Shown: in pieces, positions 29,134 through 42,009 of the stretch
Layout of the letters: each line of letters begins with the position of its first letter
How positions within the stretch are numbered: position 1 is the first letter of the stretch
From: Flammulina velutipes
Lineage: Eukaryota; Basidiomycota; Agaricomycetes; Agaricales; Physalacriaceae
NCBI GenBank assembly: GCA_011800155.1
Contig: CM022371.1
Span: 3,472,001-3,536,000, forward strand
Length of the DNA: 64,000 nt
Direction of reading: 5' to 3'
The notes under the pieces: generated by a model
Told to the model about the DNA's origin: nothing
Database searches by the model: none
What the model saw: the letters and a program-made list of their open reading frames with translations, nothing else
Position numbers and translations under genes: made by a program

Positions 29134-30281
29134 TCATCGCTCGGGGAATAGCATGGCCTCGTTACTCTTATCCGGAGAGTTGGGCGTATCGTCGCCATCG
29201 GGATTGAGGGGAGCATTCGGAGTGGCGAACTCTGGCCAGTTTGAAGCGACGTAGTAATCGCTGTCCCGGTCTTCCTCCTCCCCGACGTCCGAAAGCTGAG
29301 TGGGAGACGAAGTGAGGATTCGGGAGAACATGAGGTCCTCGGAGGCGTCGACCTCGACGAGGGGTGGCGGTTGAGAATACGTTGGAGGACGTATAGTAGC
29401 TGGATGCCGCTCAAGAAAGGTATACGATGGGGACGAATGGACAGACGAAGAGAAAAATGTGTAGATGGAAAAGTTGGAGGAAGGTATGGAGGAAGCGTCG
29501 TGCCAGTATCTCGGCCCATGGGGATGGAGCAAAGGTCCGGGATGCCTTGGTTGGCTGATGAAGATACCATCCTCGGCCGTTTTGCAGGGTTTGTAGCGTG
29601 TTCCTAGGGGATTTCCGCTAGAAGAATAGATTATCATTAATAAAAGAAAATCATACAAAGGGCCAACTAAACGCACCATACGGCACACCCAACTCCTTCA
29701 CGAATACAGCCACATGCACTCCGCACAATCTTGGTCACGGCTGCACGATCGAAATACGAAGCGTCGAGCGACACGACGGCGTCCGTCGCGCGCGTCTTGG
29801 CCGTCCAGACGCCGAGTCGAGCTCTGGGAGATGCCCGCATGTGCAGCAACGCACCGCAGCCGTTTGAGCGCCTCGTCGTCCGTTTTCTTATTGGCGAGGA
29901 CGACGACGGGGTAGGAAATAGCGGAAACAGCGACGGAACAAAGGGCTCATGGCACTCTTCAAGGACCTCTTCCTCCTCGCCCCCGCAGAACAGAACCCAA
30001 CCATACTCGTCTCTCTGATGTCTCGGTGGGCGAACTGTGCGTGCTTCGTCGTCCGACTCCCAGGACGACGAGTCGACCATCATCGTCTGCGCTGCTGTGC
30101 TGGTGCTCGGCATTGTCGTGCTGGTATGGTGCTCGATTCGCATGGCGCCCCTGCGACGGAGGCGAGATGCTTCGCCGGTCCGGACAAGATCAGACAGGAC
30201 GATGGATTCGTCGGCGTCGTTGAGCTCAGCGTCGGCAGCGTCGTACGACGGCGACGACCTAGTGGTGTATACGTTCGGCAT
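29134..30281 (-). CDS. Hypothetical protein with C-terminal Cys motif
   Basis: Basidiomycete-type unknown protein of about 365 residues; start chosen at MPNVYTTRSSPSYDAADAE, although an upstream in-frame ATG at 30368 exists. Long disordered acidic and Ser-rich segments surround a conserved-looking core: VVSLDASYFDRAAVTKIVR, then CGCIREGVGCAVW, joined by one intron (about 29620-29672) to CGNPLGTRYKPCKT. The cluster of six Cys could bind zinc. The C-terminal part is Pro/Ser-rich with acidic patches and no membrane segment. I recognise the Cys pattern as recurrent in mushroom proteins but know no function. Confidence 0.7.
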
Positions 30282-31761
30282 GGTGGTTGCTAATCTCTGT
30301 AGAATCGAAACAACATCGTGAGGAATGGCAGCTGCGTGGACACAATGTGTTGCTGACAAAGCCTTCATTGACAGGACATTGTCATATGTGTCGTAATTAA
30401 ATAATTCCTTCTTAACTCCCTTGACCTGCGTTTACTGGATTACGAGACCTAAAGCTATGGAGAAAGCCTCAACTTTGTCCAGAAATTGCGCCTACCTGCG
30501 TCTTTGGTCTAGAGTCCCCTGGCTGTGCGAGCATATCGATAGACTGGATTGTACCCGGCCAGCTTTGCGGAATATCGTGGTTCCCGTCATCCTTTTGCTC
30601 GCATATCTCCTTACACTTGCTTGTACCACGAGAACTTCTCGGTGATTCTGCGCCTAGAAGCTCATTCCCTTCCGTTAACAGTGGCCTCCGACGTTCAGCC
30701 AAGTTCGACTACTCGTCTCAAACGACTCGCCGTCATTCATAAAAACGAGCGCTACTTGGCGAATTAATCGCTGTTTGAATTTTCATCTCAATCACTTCGC
30801 GGGTGGTCTGCTGGTCTCAAGCGGTGAATACAGTTTTTAATATTTACAGCTCGGACATCCGATTCGGCGCAAAGTATGTTGCGGATAAGCTCGTCATACC
30901 ACTCGCAAGTAGCTGGCCTTCTCGGTGTTGGAGACAGCTGCAGAGTTAAACTTTGGACTCTGTCGTATCTTCCGTCTTCAGTTCTTGCATCGAAATCGAT
31001 GAATGTATCCTCTCTCCCTTTTCAAATGACATTGACGTAGGCTCTTGACGCCATCTGACCCTACGCTGGTGTTCAGATAAATCGTTTGCCTGATAATATG
31101 TTTCGCTACTGCGCGTAAGTTACTCATTCTCGTCCAAGTCGTGAGTTGTTTACATCTGCCATTCACTGTCCGTCGATTTTATCTCCTATTGAATGAACAT
31201 TCTTCGAAGGTCGAGCAGTTCTGTGCACGTTGCTTGTCTTGATCCCTCCATGTAGGCTTCCAGGATCGATTCTTGGAGGAGTGAGATACCAGAATTCCTC
31301 TGCGTCGCATGCTAATACCCTTGGTGCAGAAGAGGTGAGACTGTGAGCAACCAATGAGCCTACAGATACTAAAAGACCAAATTATAGTGACTAGTTACCA
31401 AGGAGAGCACTATCTCGACCATCCAAAATGCTCGATGGCAGCGTAGCTGAACTGAGGTGACGGGCTTACTGATCGAGCACTCTAAGGAGGACGAGTCGGA
31501 GATCGTTGGTGAGCTTCGTTTGTGAGCCAGCTAGACGACGTTCTATCGTTAGCACCTCCTGGCACTCTTTCGGAAGGCGCTCAAGAAGGGTGTTGTTGAC
31601 TCCAACTTGAACGTCTGCCGTGTCAAGAACTTGTAAGCTGCCGGTGTGTAAATCTACGCTATCTATCAGAAACTAAGCCGCTATGACTATCCTTAGACAC
31701 GAACATGGCACCTTCTAATTTTGAAGCGAGTACGAACCACTGTGATGATTGTTGAACAATT
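30282..31761. other. Intergenic, no gene recognised
   Basis: About 1.5 kb with only short frames (for example 30421-30645) that lack motifs. Includes the promoter side of the hypothetical gene on the minus strand. Confidence 0.45.
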
Positions 31762-32021
31762 GAACACGGTGATTATCATCAGCTGAGGTCGACGGAACCA
31801 TATGGATAAAGCTGAGAAGTCAATGGGAGCGGTGCCACACATCATATACTTATGACATTCCTAAGCCTAGAAGACCCGAAGAAACTAGAGAACGCGGTGA
31901 TTATCGATTATCATTGGCTGGCCGACGTAAACACATGTTATAAACCGACAAGTCAGTGGGAGCGATGCCACACATTACCTATATGACATTCCCAAACAAA
32001 GTAAGACCCGAAGAAACTAGA
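31762..32021. repeat. Diverged tandem duplication, two units of about 130 bp
   Basis: Unit 1 (31762-31889) and unit 2 (31890-32021) share ordered blocks: CGGTGATTATC at the start, AAGTCA(A/G)TGGGAGCG(G/A)TGCCACACAT in the middle, TATGACATTCC, and the end AGACCCGAAGAAACTAG. The unit boundary falls directly after GAAACTAG. No coding frame runs through either unit. Confidence 0.75.
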
Positions 32022-32284
32022 TATCGACAATATTGTACAAGGTTCAGATGGCGTAGAGATGTATGTACTGTACATAAAGAGCTGGAATATGAAAGCAATG
32101 TTCTGGTGCGAGAATGAAGTGAACTTCTATAGTCTAAGCAGGATTAACCGAGTCGGAGGACATTCACGGAAGAATAATGATATGAGGCGCGATAAAGGCG
32201 CGTGCGAAATGTTCAGTCGTCCCAGCTTCGAGATAAGGAGCCGACATCAAGGTTCGGAAGAGGAGATGGGGTCTATTGAGTGTG

Positions 32285-32917
32285 TTAATATCGTGGCGCC
32301 GCCAAGATCAACGAAGTTCTTACGATCGGCTTCCCCAAGCGCTCTACACTTTCGTGACTGACAAGTCGAGCAGAGAGAGCCATACTGGTCGCCCTCTGCG
32401 TACGCTCTGTGGATCTGTATGACCGCGAACTTGACCGCGATGGCTCCCGGTCTCGGTCATACATAAAGGAGTCGATGTCGGGTATATGATGTTCGGGATA
32501 TGCCTGGGACAGCGACGAGCGGTCTACGGGCTCGTCAAAGTCGGGGTCGATATGGGAAGAAGAGTCGCCTTGGCGGCGTTCTGGATGAAAGACACCAAAG
32601 GAATTTACGTTTACCATACGTCTGAAGACCAGATCAGTTGATTCTTCCTTATCTTGGGGGATGAAAACGTACCCTTCCTTTGCGCGAACGATTGTTTCTA
32701 ACCGGTCTTCGTATTTGCCATAGTTTAAGCTCGTCGAAGGGGGCCTGCGGGAGGGGAGATGAAGATCAGAATCTATGGATAAGGTAGAAGCCAAAACGCA
32801 CAGTGGTTCCTCTGCAGCGGGTATTAGACGAGAGTTCTCGTCGATAACTTGCTCGTCCGTCCGTTTTTTGGGTGTGTCTGAACGGAAACAACAGAATAGA
32901 GAGCTCAACATCATCGG
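32285..32917 (-). CDS. LAMTOR1/Ego1-like lysosomal-vacuolar adaptor (putative)
   Basis: Short protein beginning MMLSSLFCCFRSDTPKKR, a hydrophobic-Cys start suitable for palmitoylation and vacuolar membrane attachment. It continues with TDEQVIDENSRLIP and, after splicing of two introns (donors GTGCGT and GTACGT), EDRLETIVRAKEGRMVNVN. The order Cys-rich start, ENSRLIP, then IVRxKEGxMVNV resembles fungal LAMTOR1-type subunits, which tether Rag GTPases and TORC1 at the vacuole. The tail is acidic then Ser/Arg-rich. Human LAMTOR1 has a myristoylated Gly2 that is not present here. Family assignment is from memory of motifs and is moderate only. Confidence 0.5.
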   Translation of the reverse strand, partial: PMMLSSLFCCFRSDTPKKRTDEQVIDENSRLIPAAEEPLCVLASTLSIDSDLHLPSRRPPSTSLNYGKYEDRLETIVRAKEGYVFIPQDKEESTDLVFRRMVNVNSFGVFHPERRQGDSSSHIDPDFDEPVDRSSLSQAYPEHHIPDIDSFMYDRDREPSRSSSRSYRSTERTQRATSMALSARLVSHESVERLGKPIVRTSLILAAPRY

Positions 32918-33055
32918 TGTCTCAAGACAACATGCAAATTTCCAAATGAAATATTTTTCGGATCTATTTTTGGGTCCCACGCTGCATTACATAAGCGATT
33001 CGGCATAAACACGCGCCCACATATTTCCTTTCTCTTTTGATCACCGTCGAGTCTA

Positions 33056-34373
<1,318 letters not shown>

Positions 34374-34956
34374 GATGAAGATTGTTGACAGCCCTACTGG
34401 AGTGGCGTCTATTTAAGCCATTCCGAGTAGATTTACTCAGTGTTTTTTCTTTATCAGGCGTATCGTGGTTTATCAGACATGTTATTCGGGCGCGAATGGT
34501 ACCACTTGCAACCACCACCGCAGACCATGCATTTACCGCTGTTTATTGTGACTCTAGTTCACGAGGGTATCATTAACCGAAAGAAGATGAACCGATTCCC
34601 TGCCCGTGTGTGACCGTCTATTGGCGCCGAACGACTGTCGCTTGCACCATTCTCTACCTATAATACTTAGTGGTGGCATGTAGACAGTCGTAGGGGAGGT
34701 AGTGACCTCTTGCTCGATACCCCCGACCGATATATAATTCTAAATAATCCATATGTGGCGTAATCGATGTGTATAAGCATCATATCCACAATGGATAAGA
34801 CGATGCAACTTCGAACGCGCAAAAACTCTCTTCCACTCGGACAAAACCCTGAATTGATATTGCGTCTATTCCTTTGTAGACGTCGAATTTCGGCCAGTCT
34901 CCGTTGAAAATCCATCATTTGTAGATCTGAGTTTGTCATTGACTATGGACCATCAC
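34374..34956. other. Intergenic between OYE and the glycosyltransferase-like gene
   Basis: About 580 bp containing the OYE promoter and the 3' region of the next gene. No coding evidence seen. Confidence 0.5.
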
Positions 34957-37077
34957 TCAGTCTACTAAAGCGGTTCTTGGATCCTTCCCCAAACCAGCAC
35001 GAAGGTTGATAACACCTCCTGGGATGGAGCTCATTGCGTGACCATAGAAGTAGCCCGCCTCAGAGAGCACGATCTGTTCAACGACTGCACGCACATCTGT
35101 GAATACTAACGCCCATGCATTCTCCTCGGACCCTTGACCTTGCTTTCCCAACAGGCGACGATCCTCAATGGGCAACAGTTCATCCATGGTCACCGCGCCT
35201 GCTCCGCGGAACACGGACAGAACAGCTGGGTCACGCTCGTCCGTGGCAATGAAGAACCTAAATGAGGTTTAGTTATAATGACCCCGAAAGAGGATGCTTG
35301 TCTAACCTATCGTCAGGTAAAGGAGGCTCCAAAGTGTGCAAGGATTCATCTGGCGTAAGATGACTAGGCACGTCGTAGGTTTTCAGAATGCGGTCAGAAA
35401 GACGAGTCAAGACTTTCCGTCCATCCTCCAACCGTCTTTTGACTCGTCGGATATGTCCCTCTGGGGCGGGTTCCATGGCCCATTGGTATCGAACGACTGA
35501 GAATCAAGTTAAGTAGATGCTCTCCGACGAAGGAAGGAAGGGCTGACAGTCACCGCGGCGAACGTGTGCTGCCATCCAATTTCGACCGTCATTTAGCTCG
35601 AACATTTGCCTTATGATTCTTCCAGCGAGGGATTGTAAAGCATCGATTCTCCGAATATGATATAACACGATATTTGTGTATGCGTCCTGCGAAGCTCGAG
35701 TAGTGAAGGACATGGAGCCCTGCGTCAAACATAAGTCGACCACAAAGTACAGAACTGGCAAGTAGTGCTTACAGGTTTTCTTCCCATATGTAGTGCGCCC
35801 TGCAAGTGAACAACAGTTGAATTCAAACTGTGGTAGTCGTTCTTGAATCCTCGAAGGGCGTAGAGTGGGGCGATCTGTCGAGTTGGTCTTGCTACGCCCT
35901 TGTTCAGATCCATGCCACCCCTACGAAACTCTGACATTAGCGACATCGTCCCCGCCGACAAGTAGGCAAACATACACTGAAGTATACGTGTAAAGGACTG
36001 CCCATCCGTTGTTGACCACGGCCTCTTCAAGGGATATGTCGCTCCAGATATCTAGCGCGAATTGTGCTGCCTCCCAGTCGAGAACGAGCTTCCCTTTGGG
36101 AAGGACGGCGTACAGAGCTCGCTCGATGTCCGAATCCTCAATCACGACGTTCGTGCGAGCACGTTCCAAGTCCTGGGTGATCTCGTCTACGCGAACGATA
36201 TTGGATGGGTCATATCGCGAGTTTGCTATCGTCGCCAAGGAAGATATCTTGCCGGTGACAACATTCGGGTGGCTATTATAGCGATCATGTCTCCATACTC
36301 CGTCGGTAGCTTCGGTTGTAGGATCCTGATCGTGAAGGCGTAGGTAGTCGGAAACGGTGAGAACTGGGTTCGTCCTCCGAAGGTGAGGAATATTCATCAT
36401 CAGCCCGATAGGTATCTTCCACGCCATTTGTTGGGATACGGGGAGGCTACGCCACTCGTCGCTGTGGACTGCATCACTGTCGGCGCATATGAGAGCTAGG
36501 AGGCATTCCTGTTCAAGGTGCTCACCCTCTGTTCACCATCTGAGCATATTTCGCACATACACGACTGGATAAATTAATCAGTGATATCGTAGAGAGGTCT
36601 GCTAGCGTACATCTCGTATTCGCAGCTGCGAGCGTACACATACGAAGGCAATATTAACGTTCGATTCAACAATTGCGCTTGCAAAAGTGATGCTTCGATG
36701 ATGTAACGCATCTGGAAATGAGTGAGTACAAGAGTAACCTTCGACAGCTATACGGAAGTAGTACTTGCATTATTCCATCCGAGTTCGAGGCTATAATCCC
36801 GAGCCAGAAAGCCTTTTGTGCGAGAAACCAGATCTTGTAATGCTGAGGTGTTCAGTTCCGGAGACTTGGGTAACGGATTCGTAGGCTGCGCTGGGAACCC
36901 AATATCCCCACCAACGAACCAATTTTCCGACGTCCATTCATCTGACGAGACGAAGGATGAAAGATTTAACACATGTGCCAGCAAGAGGTACACGAGCCCA
37001 ACGGCGAAGATCCCAACTAACCATCGCTGCCTTGGCTTAAGAAGAGAATGTAGTGGGCGTTCATTGAGATCCGACAT
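34957..37077 (-). CDS. Type II membrane protein, O-fucosyltransferase-like
   Basis: Golgi-type glycosyltransferase-like protein. A short cytosolic tail MSDLNERPLHSLLKPRQR precedes one membrane anchor (WLVGIFAVGLVYLLLAHVL) and a lumenal domain. Conserved points: AHVRRGD, the peptide-O-fucosyltransferase signature that binds GDP-sugar; FFIATDERD; and the C-terminal EAGYFYGHAMSSIPGGV followed by NLRAG. The N-lobe includes RYIIEASLLQAQLLNRTLILP, which fits the family. About eight introns. Donor sugar and acceptor are unknown; fungi carry many such POFUT-like proteins whose chemistry is not established. Confidence 0.75.
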
Positions 37078-38085
37078 GGCTTTTAGTGTTTGTGCAGCTA
37101 GGAGAACATAGTAGTGAGGGGTGGTGGTGGTTGGTAGAAGAAATTGGATGCATCATAGGACACTGCGAGGTACATCCGCTTTGTCCGAGGTCATTCCATG
37201 CCAGAGAAAAGGCTATAATATATTGGGGTGTTAGTGATATTGATGCTGATGTTTGTTGGGGTACACAAAGAGTGTCTAAGTAAACCCCCCTCACCAGTGC
37301 GTTGACCGTCTGTGCAGGTTCAATTTCAAGTTACTGCTCCAAGATGCCGGTGATAGCATGGCTGTTTGCCACCGCCGCCGACCAACACAATTACGAAAAG
37401 AGTTACTGATGAAGCGAACAATGCTAGCCAGTAGCATTGAGAAGAATGAGGAAGACGCCAAGGTCCGCGAGGGACAGTGCTAGTGCGACATGGGGAAGGT
37501 TGTGTCAACCTCATTGCTGGCGATCAATTTCTCAACCTGGCAAGAAACACACCTATTCTGGTTTGGTGCAAGTTGTAAATGCGCAGCAGAGGGGTGGGTA
37601 TACCCAGGGTGGCGACTCTTATGTAGGAATCCGAATTGACTTGAAGCGAAACTAGCAAGATGAGTAGACGCGATCAATTTGAAGAAGGGTATTGTGGGAT
37701 TCAGAGGTAAATGAACATTTAATCTATGGGAATGTTAGGCCCGTCAACGAATTGGTGAGAAACGCACGACAGTATATTAAATAGCCGGGAAGTTGGCACA
37801 ACTTGAGCAGTCATGATGGTGAGTTAGGAAGTTCAAGTTGAGCATTGTTACAGGTCACACTCTTACCACCACCACCACCACCCTGCGTTTTCATTACGTT
37901 CACTGGCAGTAATATAAACATTCGGTACGTCCTCCAGCGTCTATCAACTGACATCTGTAACTGTTTCAGGATCAATCGCGCTATTCTACTACGTATTCAC
38001 GCCACGGCTGCCTCGAGGTAAGGCTCAATTGAACTCCTGTCAAGTTCAAGTACGTGACAGATACCTCCCTTTAACAGCGTCTCCC
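37078..38085. other. Divergent intergenic region with a CCA microsatellite
   Basis: About 1 kb between a minus-strand and a plus-strand gene, so it should carry both promoters. Near 37866-37882 there is a (CCA)n run of about six units. A short non-coding first exon for the downstream gene is possible near 37815, but none is firm. Confidence 0.4.
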
Positions 38086-39254
38086 ATGGGCCTCCTATCT
38101 AGCTTTCGTCGTTTCCTATCCTCTGTCATGTCGTCCTTCAGCCGTAGTAGCATAGAAGACACAGCACTAGCAGAGCAAGTCTCCAAGCACTTGCTCTTCT
38201 GTCGACATTGCGGTGATCGCTCACTCACCGCATCTGTATTCCTTGGCGACACAAGGGCGTGTCCCTCCATGCTTGGGCGCATCGTTGTCACCAAACTTCA
38301 GCATGGCAAATTCACCGACCGTGTCGAACACGAGCTCGTCATCGCACAGGTTGTATGTCTGAACGACGACAAAAAACCTATCGACTACTCCGTCGTCACT
38401 CTCGAGCGCACCATCAGGAATAAAGATCAGCCTGTCGACAAGCCAGACAAAGACGACGAGTCAGACGAGGACGCGAACGACGAGCCAACTAGACCAAAGA
38501 CTGCCGCCGATATCGGCGCGAAAGTGCTCACCTCCTCCTCCTCTAGCCTGTCCTTTGGAGAAGACAGCGCCGCCGATACTCTCCGTACCTACCATCGCCA
38601 GACGTTACCGTTACCTACTGGAAAACGACAACTTGTCATTCTATCCGAAATGAGATTCCCCATCGACGGCGACCGAGTCTTCCTCGTTGAAGAACTCGCG
38701 ACCATGGCCGAAGTCATCAGCGCGAGTGCTCCCAAATACAACTTCAGTAGCACGATGTGCTACTGGTACGCAGGGTCACTCCTGGAAATGGCTTCGCTGG
38801 AGAAAGAGGACATGTTCACGCTGGAGAAATTTGAAAACACCAAGGGCTTGAAGGCTGGGAGGCTGGGAGGGGTGGTACGTAGTGTTGTCCCAGAGGCATC
38901 GCAGCAGGTCCCTGCTCTCAGGGTGGAGTACGCAAAGAGCTGGAAGAAATACAAGGAAGAAATCCTCATTGCCAAGCAGGTAAGCTTGTTACATCTTGTT
39001 GTATACAGATGATTCTCATCATGATATAGCGTGAGGACTCTGCCGAAGAGGACAAGAAGACGAAGGAACGGGAACGGGAGGAACAGGAGGAACAGTTCAA
39101 GCAAAGGGGAGAGGCACTGATGGAGGCTGAGCGCGAGAGGGAACGCGAGAGAGTGGAGAAGGAGGAGGCATTGATGCGGGTAGCTGCTGTGGAACTTGAG
39201 AAAGAGGCCTTACTCGCTCAAATTGCGCTCCTGACCAAGGGGCAAGGTGCTTGA
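38086..39254 (+). CDS. Hypothetical protein with C-terminal coiled coil
   Basis: Unknown protein of about 370 residues. Start chosen at MGLLSSFRRFLSSVMSS; an in-frame Met at 38029 is an alternative. The middle contains a conserved-looking block MRFPIDGDRVFLVEELATM then YNFSSTMCYWYAGSLLEMA, with an acidic linker (DKDDESDEDANDE) before it. After one intron (about 38980-39029) the tail is a strongly charged helix (REREEQEEQFKQRGEALME and more) ending in TKGQGA, a likely coiled coil. Such architectures recur in lineage-specific families of mushroom genomes. No catalytic motif seen. Confidence 0.7.
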
Positions 39255-39502
39255 ACTTTTTTTTATACCTGCGAACTTTACTATGATTTGTTCTCAGCTT
39301 TGCTCTCAGTCCTGTAGTTGTATCAACATATTCTAATGATGCTTTGTTGACTTATTTACTATCTACATCATTTCAGAGCTTGGTGCCCAAAGCAGTTGAG
39401 AGATCATGTTCCAAAATGATACCGTGTAGGGAAGTGTAGGGGGATCGCATTGTCCGTTTAGAGAGATAATTTACATGTCGCCGTAAGCCTCCTTCCTAGC
39501 GC

Positions 39503-41339
39503 TCACTCGTCAGCTTCGTCATCGGGCTTTGCACCCAGCTTGCGATGATCTGGTATCTCTACATCCTTGGGTTCGTCCTTGTCGATCGCTTCGCCAATAT
39601 ACGTCGGGAATCTATGAAGCACTCCCGTCAATCATCTGGGAGCCGGTATCAACATAACATAATTCTCACCGTGGAACACCATCTCGGGTGAGCTCTTGAA
39701 AACGATAGGTGATAATCTTTCCAATGCCAGGTGGTTTCTTGCGGAGTTGGTCACTTAGACCAGATCCGACACTGAAAGTCTATGAACATATCAGATCAGA
39801 CTTGGGTCCGTAGATGAGGCAAGCCGAAACACCTTTCCAGAAGCCATCTTGCACTTGAGAGCACCAGTCACTCCAGCGTTGCGACCTTTCCCGGGAGCGT
39901 AGCCAGTAACAACGGCTTCAGCATCATAAAAGGACTAGACGGGCGTGAGGTTGTGGGCAACATGATGACGATAAATATCTACCTTGATCTTGAGTAACGT
40001 CGAGGATCGATTTCCTTCGTAGGCTCTGGTAGCGTGTTAGTAGATGCGGCTTCAACCTTTAGGAATACTTACGATCCGGGTTGGCGAAGCATGAGACCTT
40101 CACCTCCCAACGATTCAACCTTCTTCAGCTCGTCCAAAACGTGTTGCCGACTTTTGGCAGGAATATGTTCAACAACTTCCACCTTGTTGGACGTGTACGA
40201 TCCCTTCTCGCCAAATAGATCTTCCAGATGCTTGAGGCGTGCTTCGAATGGTTCTGCACCTTTCGACGGGATGTCAAAAACCTCGAGAGGGTGTGAGGGC
40301 GCGAACAACAGATGACTGGGGGAACTATACCTTGAAGGTAATTCCTTGCCAATGCGGGGAATTGACCGTTTTGACGATGGACACCGTGTCTTGAAATTTG
40401 GCGCGTCCGCCGAATAGCTCGCCGTCAAGGGTAACGTCCTTGGGGAGTTCTGGAAGATGTTTAGATAGACCGTAGACCAATATGAATTATAGCAACGCAC
40501 TATCAAGGAACCACTGAGGAGGGGAGAATGGATTTCCGAGACGACTGTACATGTGTTTGCCATCATAGAAAGTCCTGCGGCGAATGAGCATGAGGTATCT
40601 GCAAACCATAGAGTACGCACCGGACACCGTCCAATTTCTCGGACATTAGCCAGCCAGTTGGATCGGGTCCTTTGTCCAGATCCCATTTGTTCGCCAGGAG
40701 AAGCTCCGGGATTTTCTTGGATGGGGTGCTGGATGAAGCTGGCTTTTTCGACCTTTTCGCAGGTTTATCGTCCTCTTCTTCATCCTCTTCTTCGTCGTCG
40801 TCTTTGCGCTTCCTTTTCGAAGCGGGTTTGGCTTTAGGCTTTTTCGCGGGGGATCCGTGAGGATTCTTCAGCTTGAGACGCGCCTCTTCGTATTTGTCGC
40901 CAAGGAGTGACTTTAGATGTTTGCAGGTCCGAGCGTTGGTGGGTAGACCGCCCTATGTGGTGTGATCAGCCATAGGGTTTGCATACGCTTCGGCAGTATA
41001 TACCTGATTTCTCCAGGCCTGACCAAGGGAAAACCGTCTTAGAGCTGGATAGGATTTGAAGAGAGTCATCACAACGTACTGGACAAGTGCTGGAAAGCTG
41101 TGAATATTGCGAAATACCAGGGAAAACATCACTGCTAACCAATAATAATGGTCCCAAGTACGCTTGACTTTATAGACCGACGAGCTATTTACGTAGTTGG
41201 TGGTTTAAGTGGAAGCTTGATTCGGATAATGCCGCCTGAGTCCTGACCTTGTTTGCGACTTGACTTCCTTTTCGTCGCCATCCGCCATTAAAAACTTTGG
41301 CTTTATACCGTTTATTTCGGCGAGTTCGTCGGTCGACAT
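39503..41339 (-). CDS. ATP-dependent DNA ligase with N-terminal SWIM zinc motif
   Basis: Nick-sealing ligase distinct from Lig1 and Lig4. After MSTDELAEINGIKPKF and a VYKVKRTWDHYYC segment, two introns are removed to give YYCTCPAWRNQ, and further on RTCKHLKSLLG. Together these form CxC...CxH, the SWIM motif. A Lys/acidic low-complexity linker follows. The adenylation domain then has WLMSEKLDGVR (active-site Lys of KxDG), DVTLDGELFGG (motif III), GGEGLMLR (motif IV) and LLKIKSF (motif V). The OB fold starts with GKGRNAGVTGALKCKM and contains VPRFPTYIG, of the OB_2 type. The large Lig1-type DNA-binding domain and BRCT repeats are absent. Stop after KLGAKPDDEADE. Intact; role in repair is inferred. 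Confidence 0.85.
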
Positions 41340-42009
41340 GATGGCAAGTGGGAAGTGGATAGGAGCCCAAACATTATATAGGGCGGCCACCAGGGACGCA
41401 CGAGTCATGGCGTGTCAAGCACATCAAAGCGGGATTACCTTGTTGAGCCAGTCGGGCCCGACGCTACCTGTTGTCGTTATGCGTAGCACCGCTTGGTGAT
41501 CCGCCATGAAACAAGAATGACGGGGTAAGTTGTACTGAGCATGTTGGAGAGTGTTACTCTTATCAATGATTACCATCTGAGCGCCCAAATTGCATATCTT
41601 TCGAATTCCAATCCCGACAGTCCGGGTTGCCTCTTTGAAGGAGCGTGAATTGAAGGGGAAGGCAAAGGTTTTTGTCAAACTACTGAAAGACGGTACAGGA
41701 ACTAACGTAGCATCTATAACTGGGCCAGTGGTGCCACCGATCCCGACCGCGAAATGCGCCACACTAGCTTAGACCTTGAGCCAAAACGAACGCACTTGAG
41801 AAAGCGCACAGGATAGACACATCTGGACTTCAAGAGTTCAACGATTCCTACTTATCCTTGGTGAGTAATACTTTGAATGCCCTTTGGGTTCAATTCTTAA
41901 CAATTGTGGTGCCACAAAGCAATCAGTCAAACGATGAAGCACATTGTAGACAATCACAATATCGACAGTGACCACCTTTTATAACGCCCTTTCATTCCAA
42001 ACTCTTCCC
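41340..42009. other. Divergent intergenic region
   Basis: About 670 bp between the ligase (-) and an unknown gene (+). A 112-codon frame at 41424-41762 on the minus strand lacks motifs and sits where the ligase promoter should be; I do not call it a gene. Confidence 0.45.

Noticed and set aside
28875..29570. 231-codon open frame on the minus strand
   Set aside because: It overlaps the tRNA-Arg gene and is a different frame of the Cys-motif gene; composition is Ser/Arg/Pro shadow-like.
37866..37882. CCA repeat as a possible functional element
   Set aside because: A short microsatellite in a promoter region; no further evidence of function.
41424..41762. 112-codon open frame on the minus strand upstream of the DNA ligase
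   Set aside because: No motif, no splice continuation, and it sits in the presumed ligase promoter.
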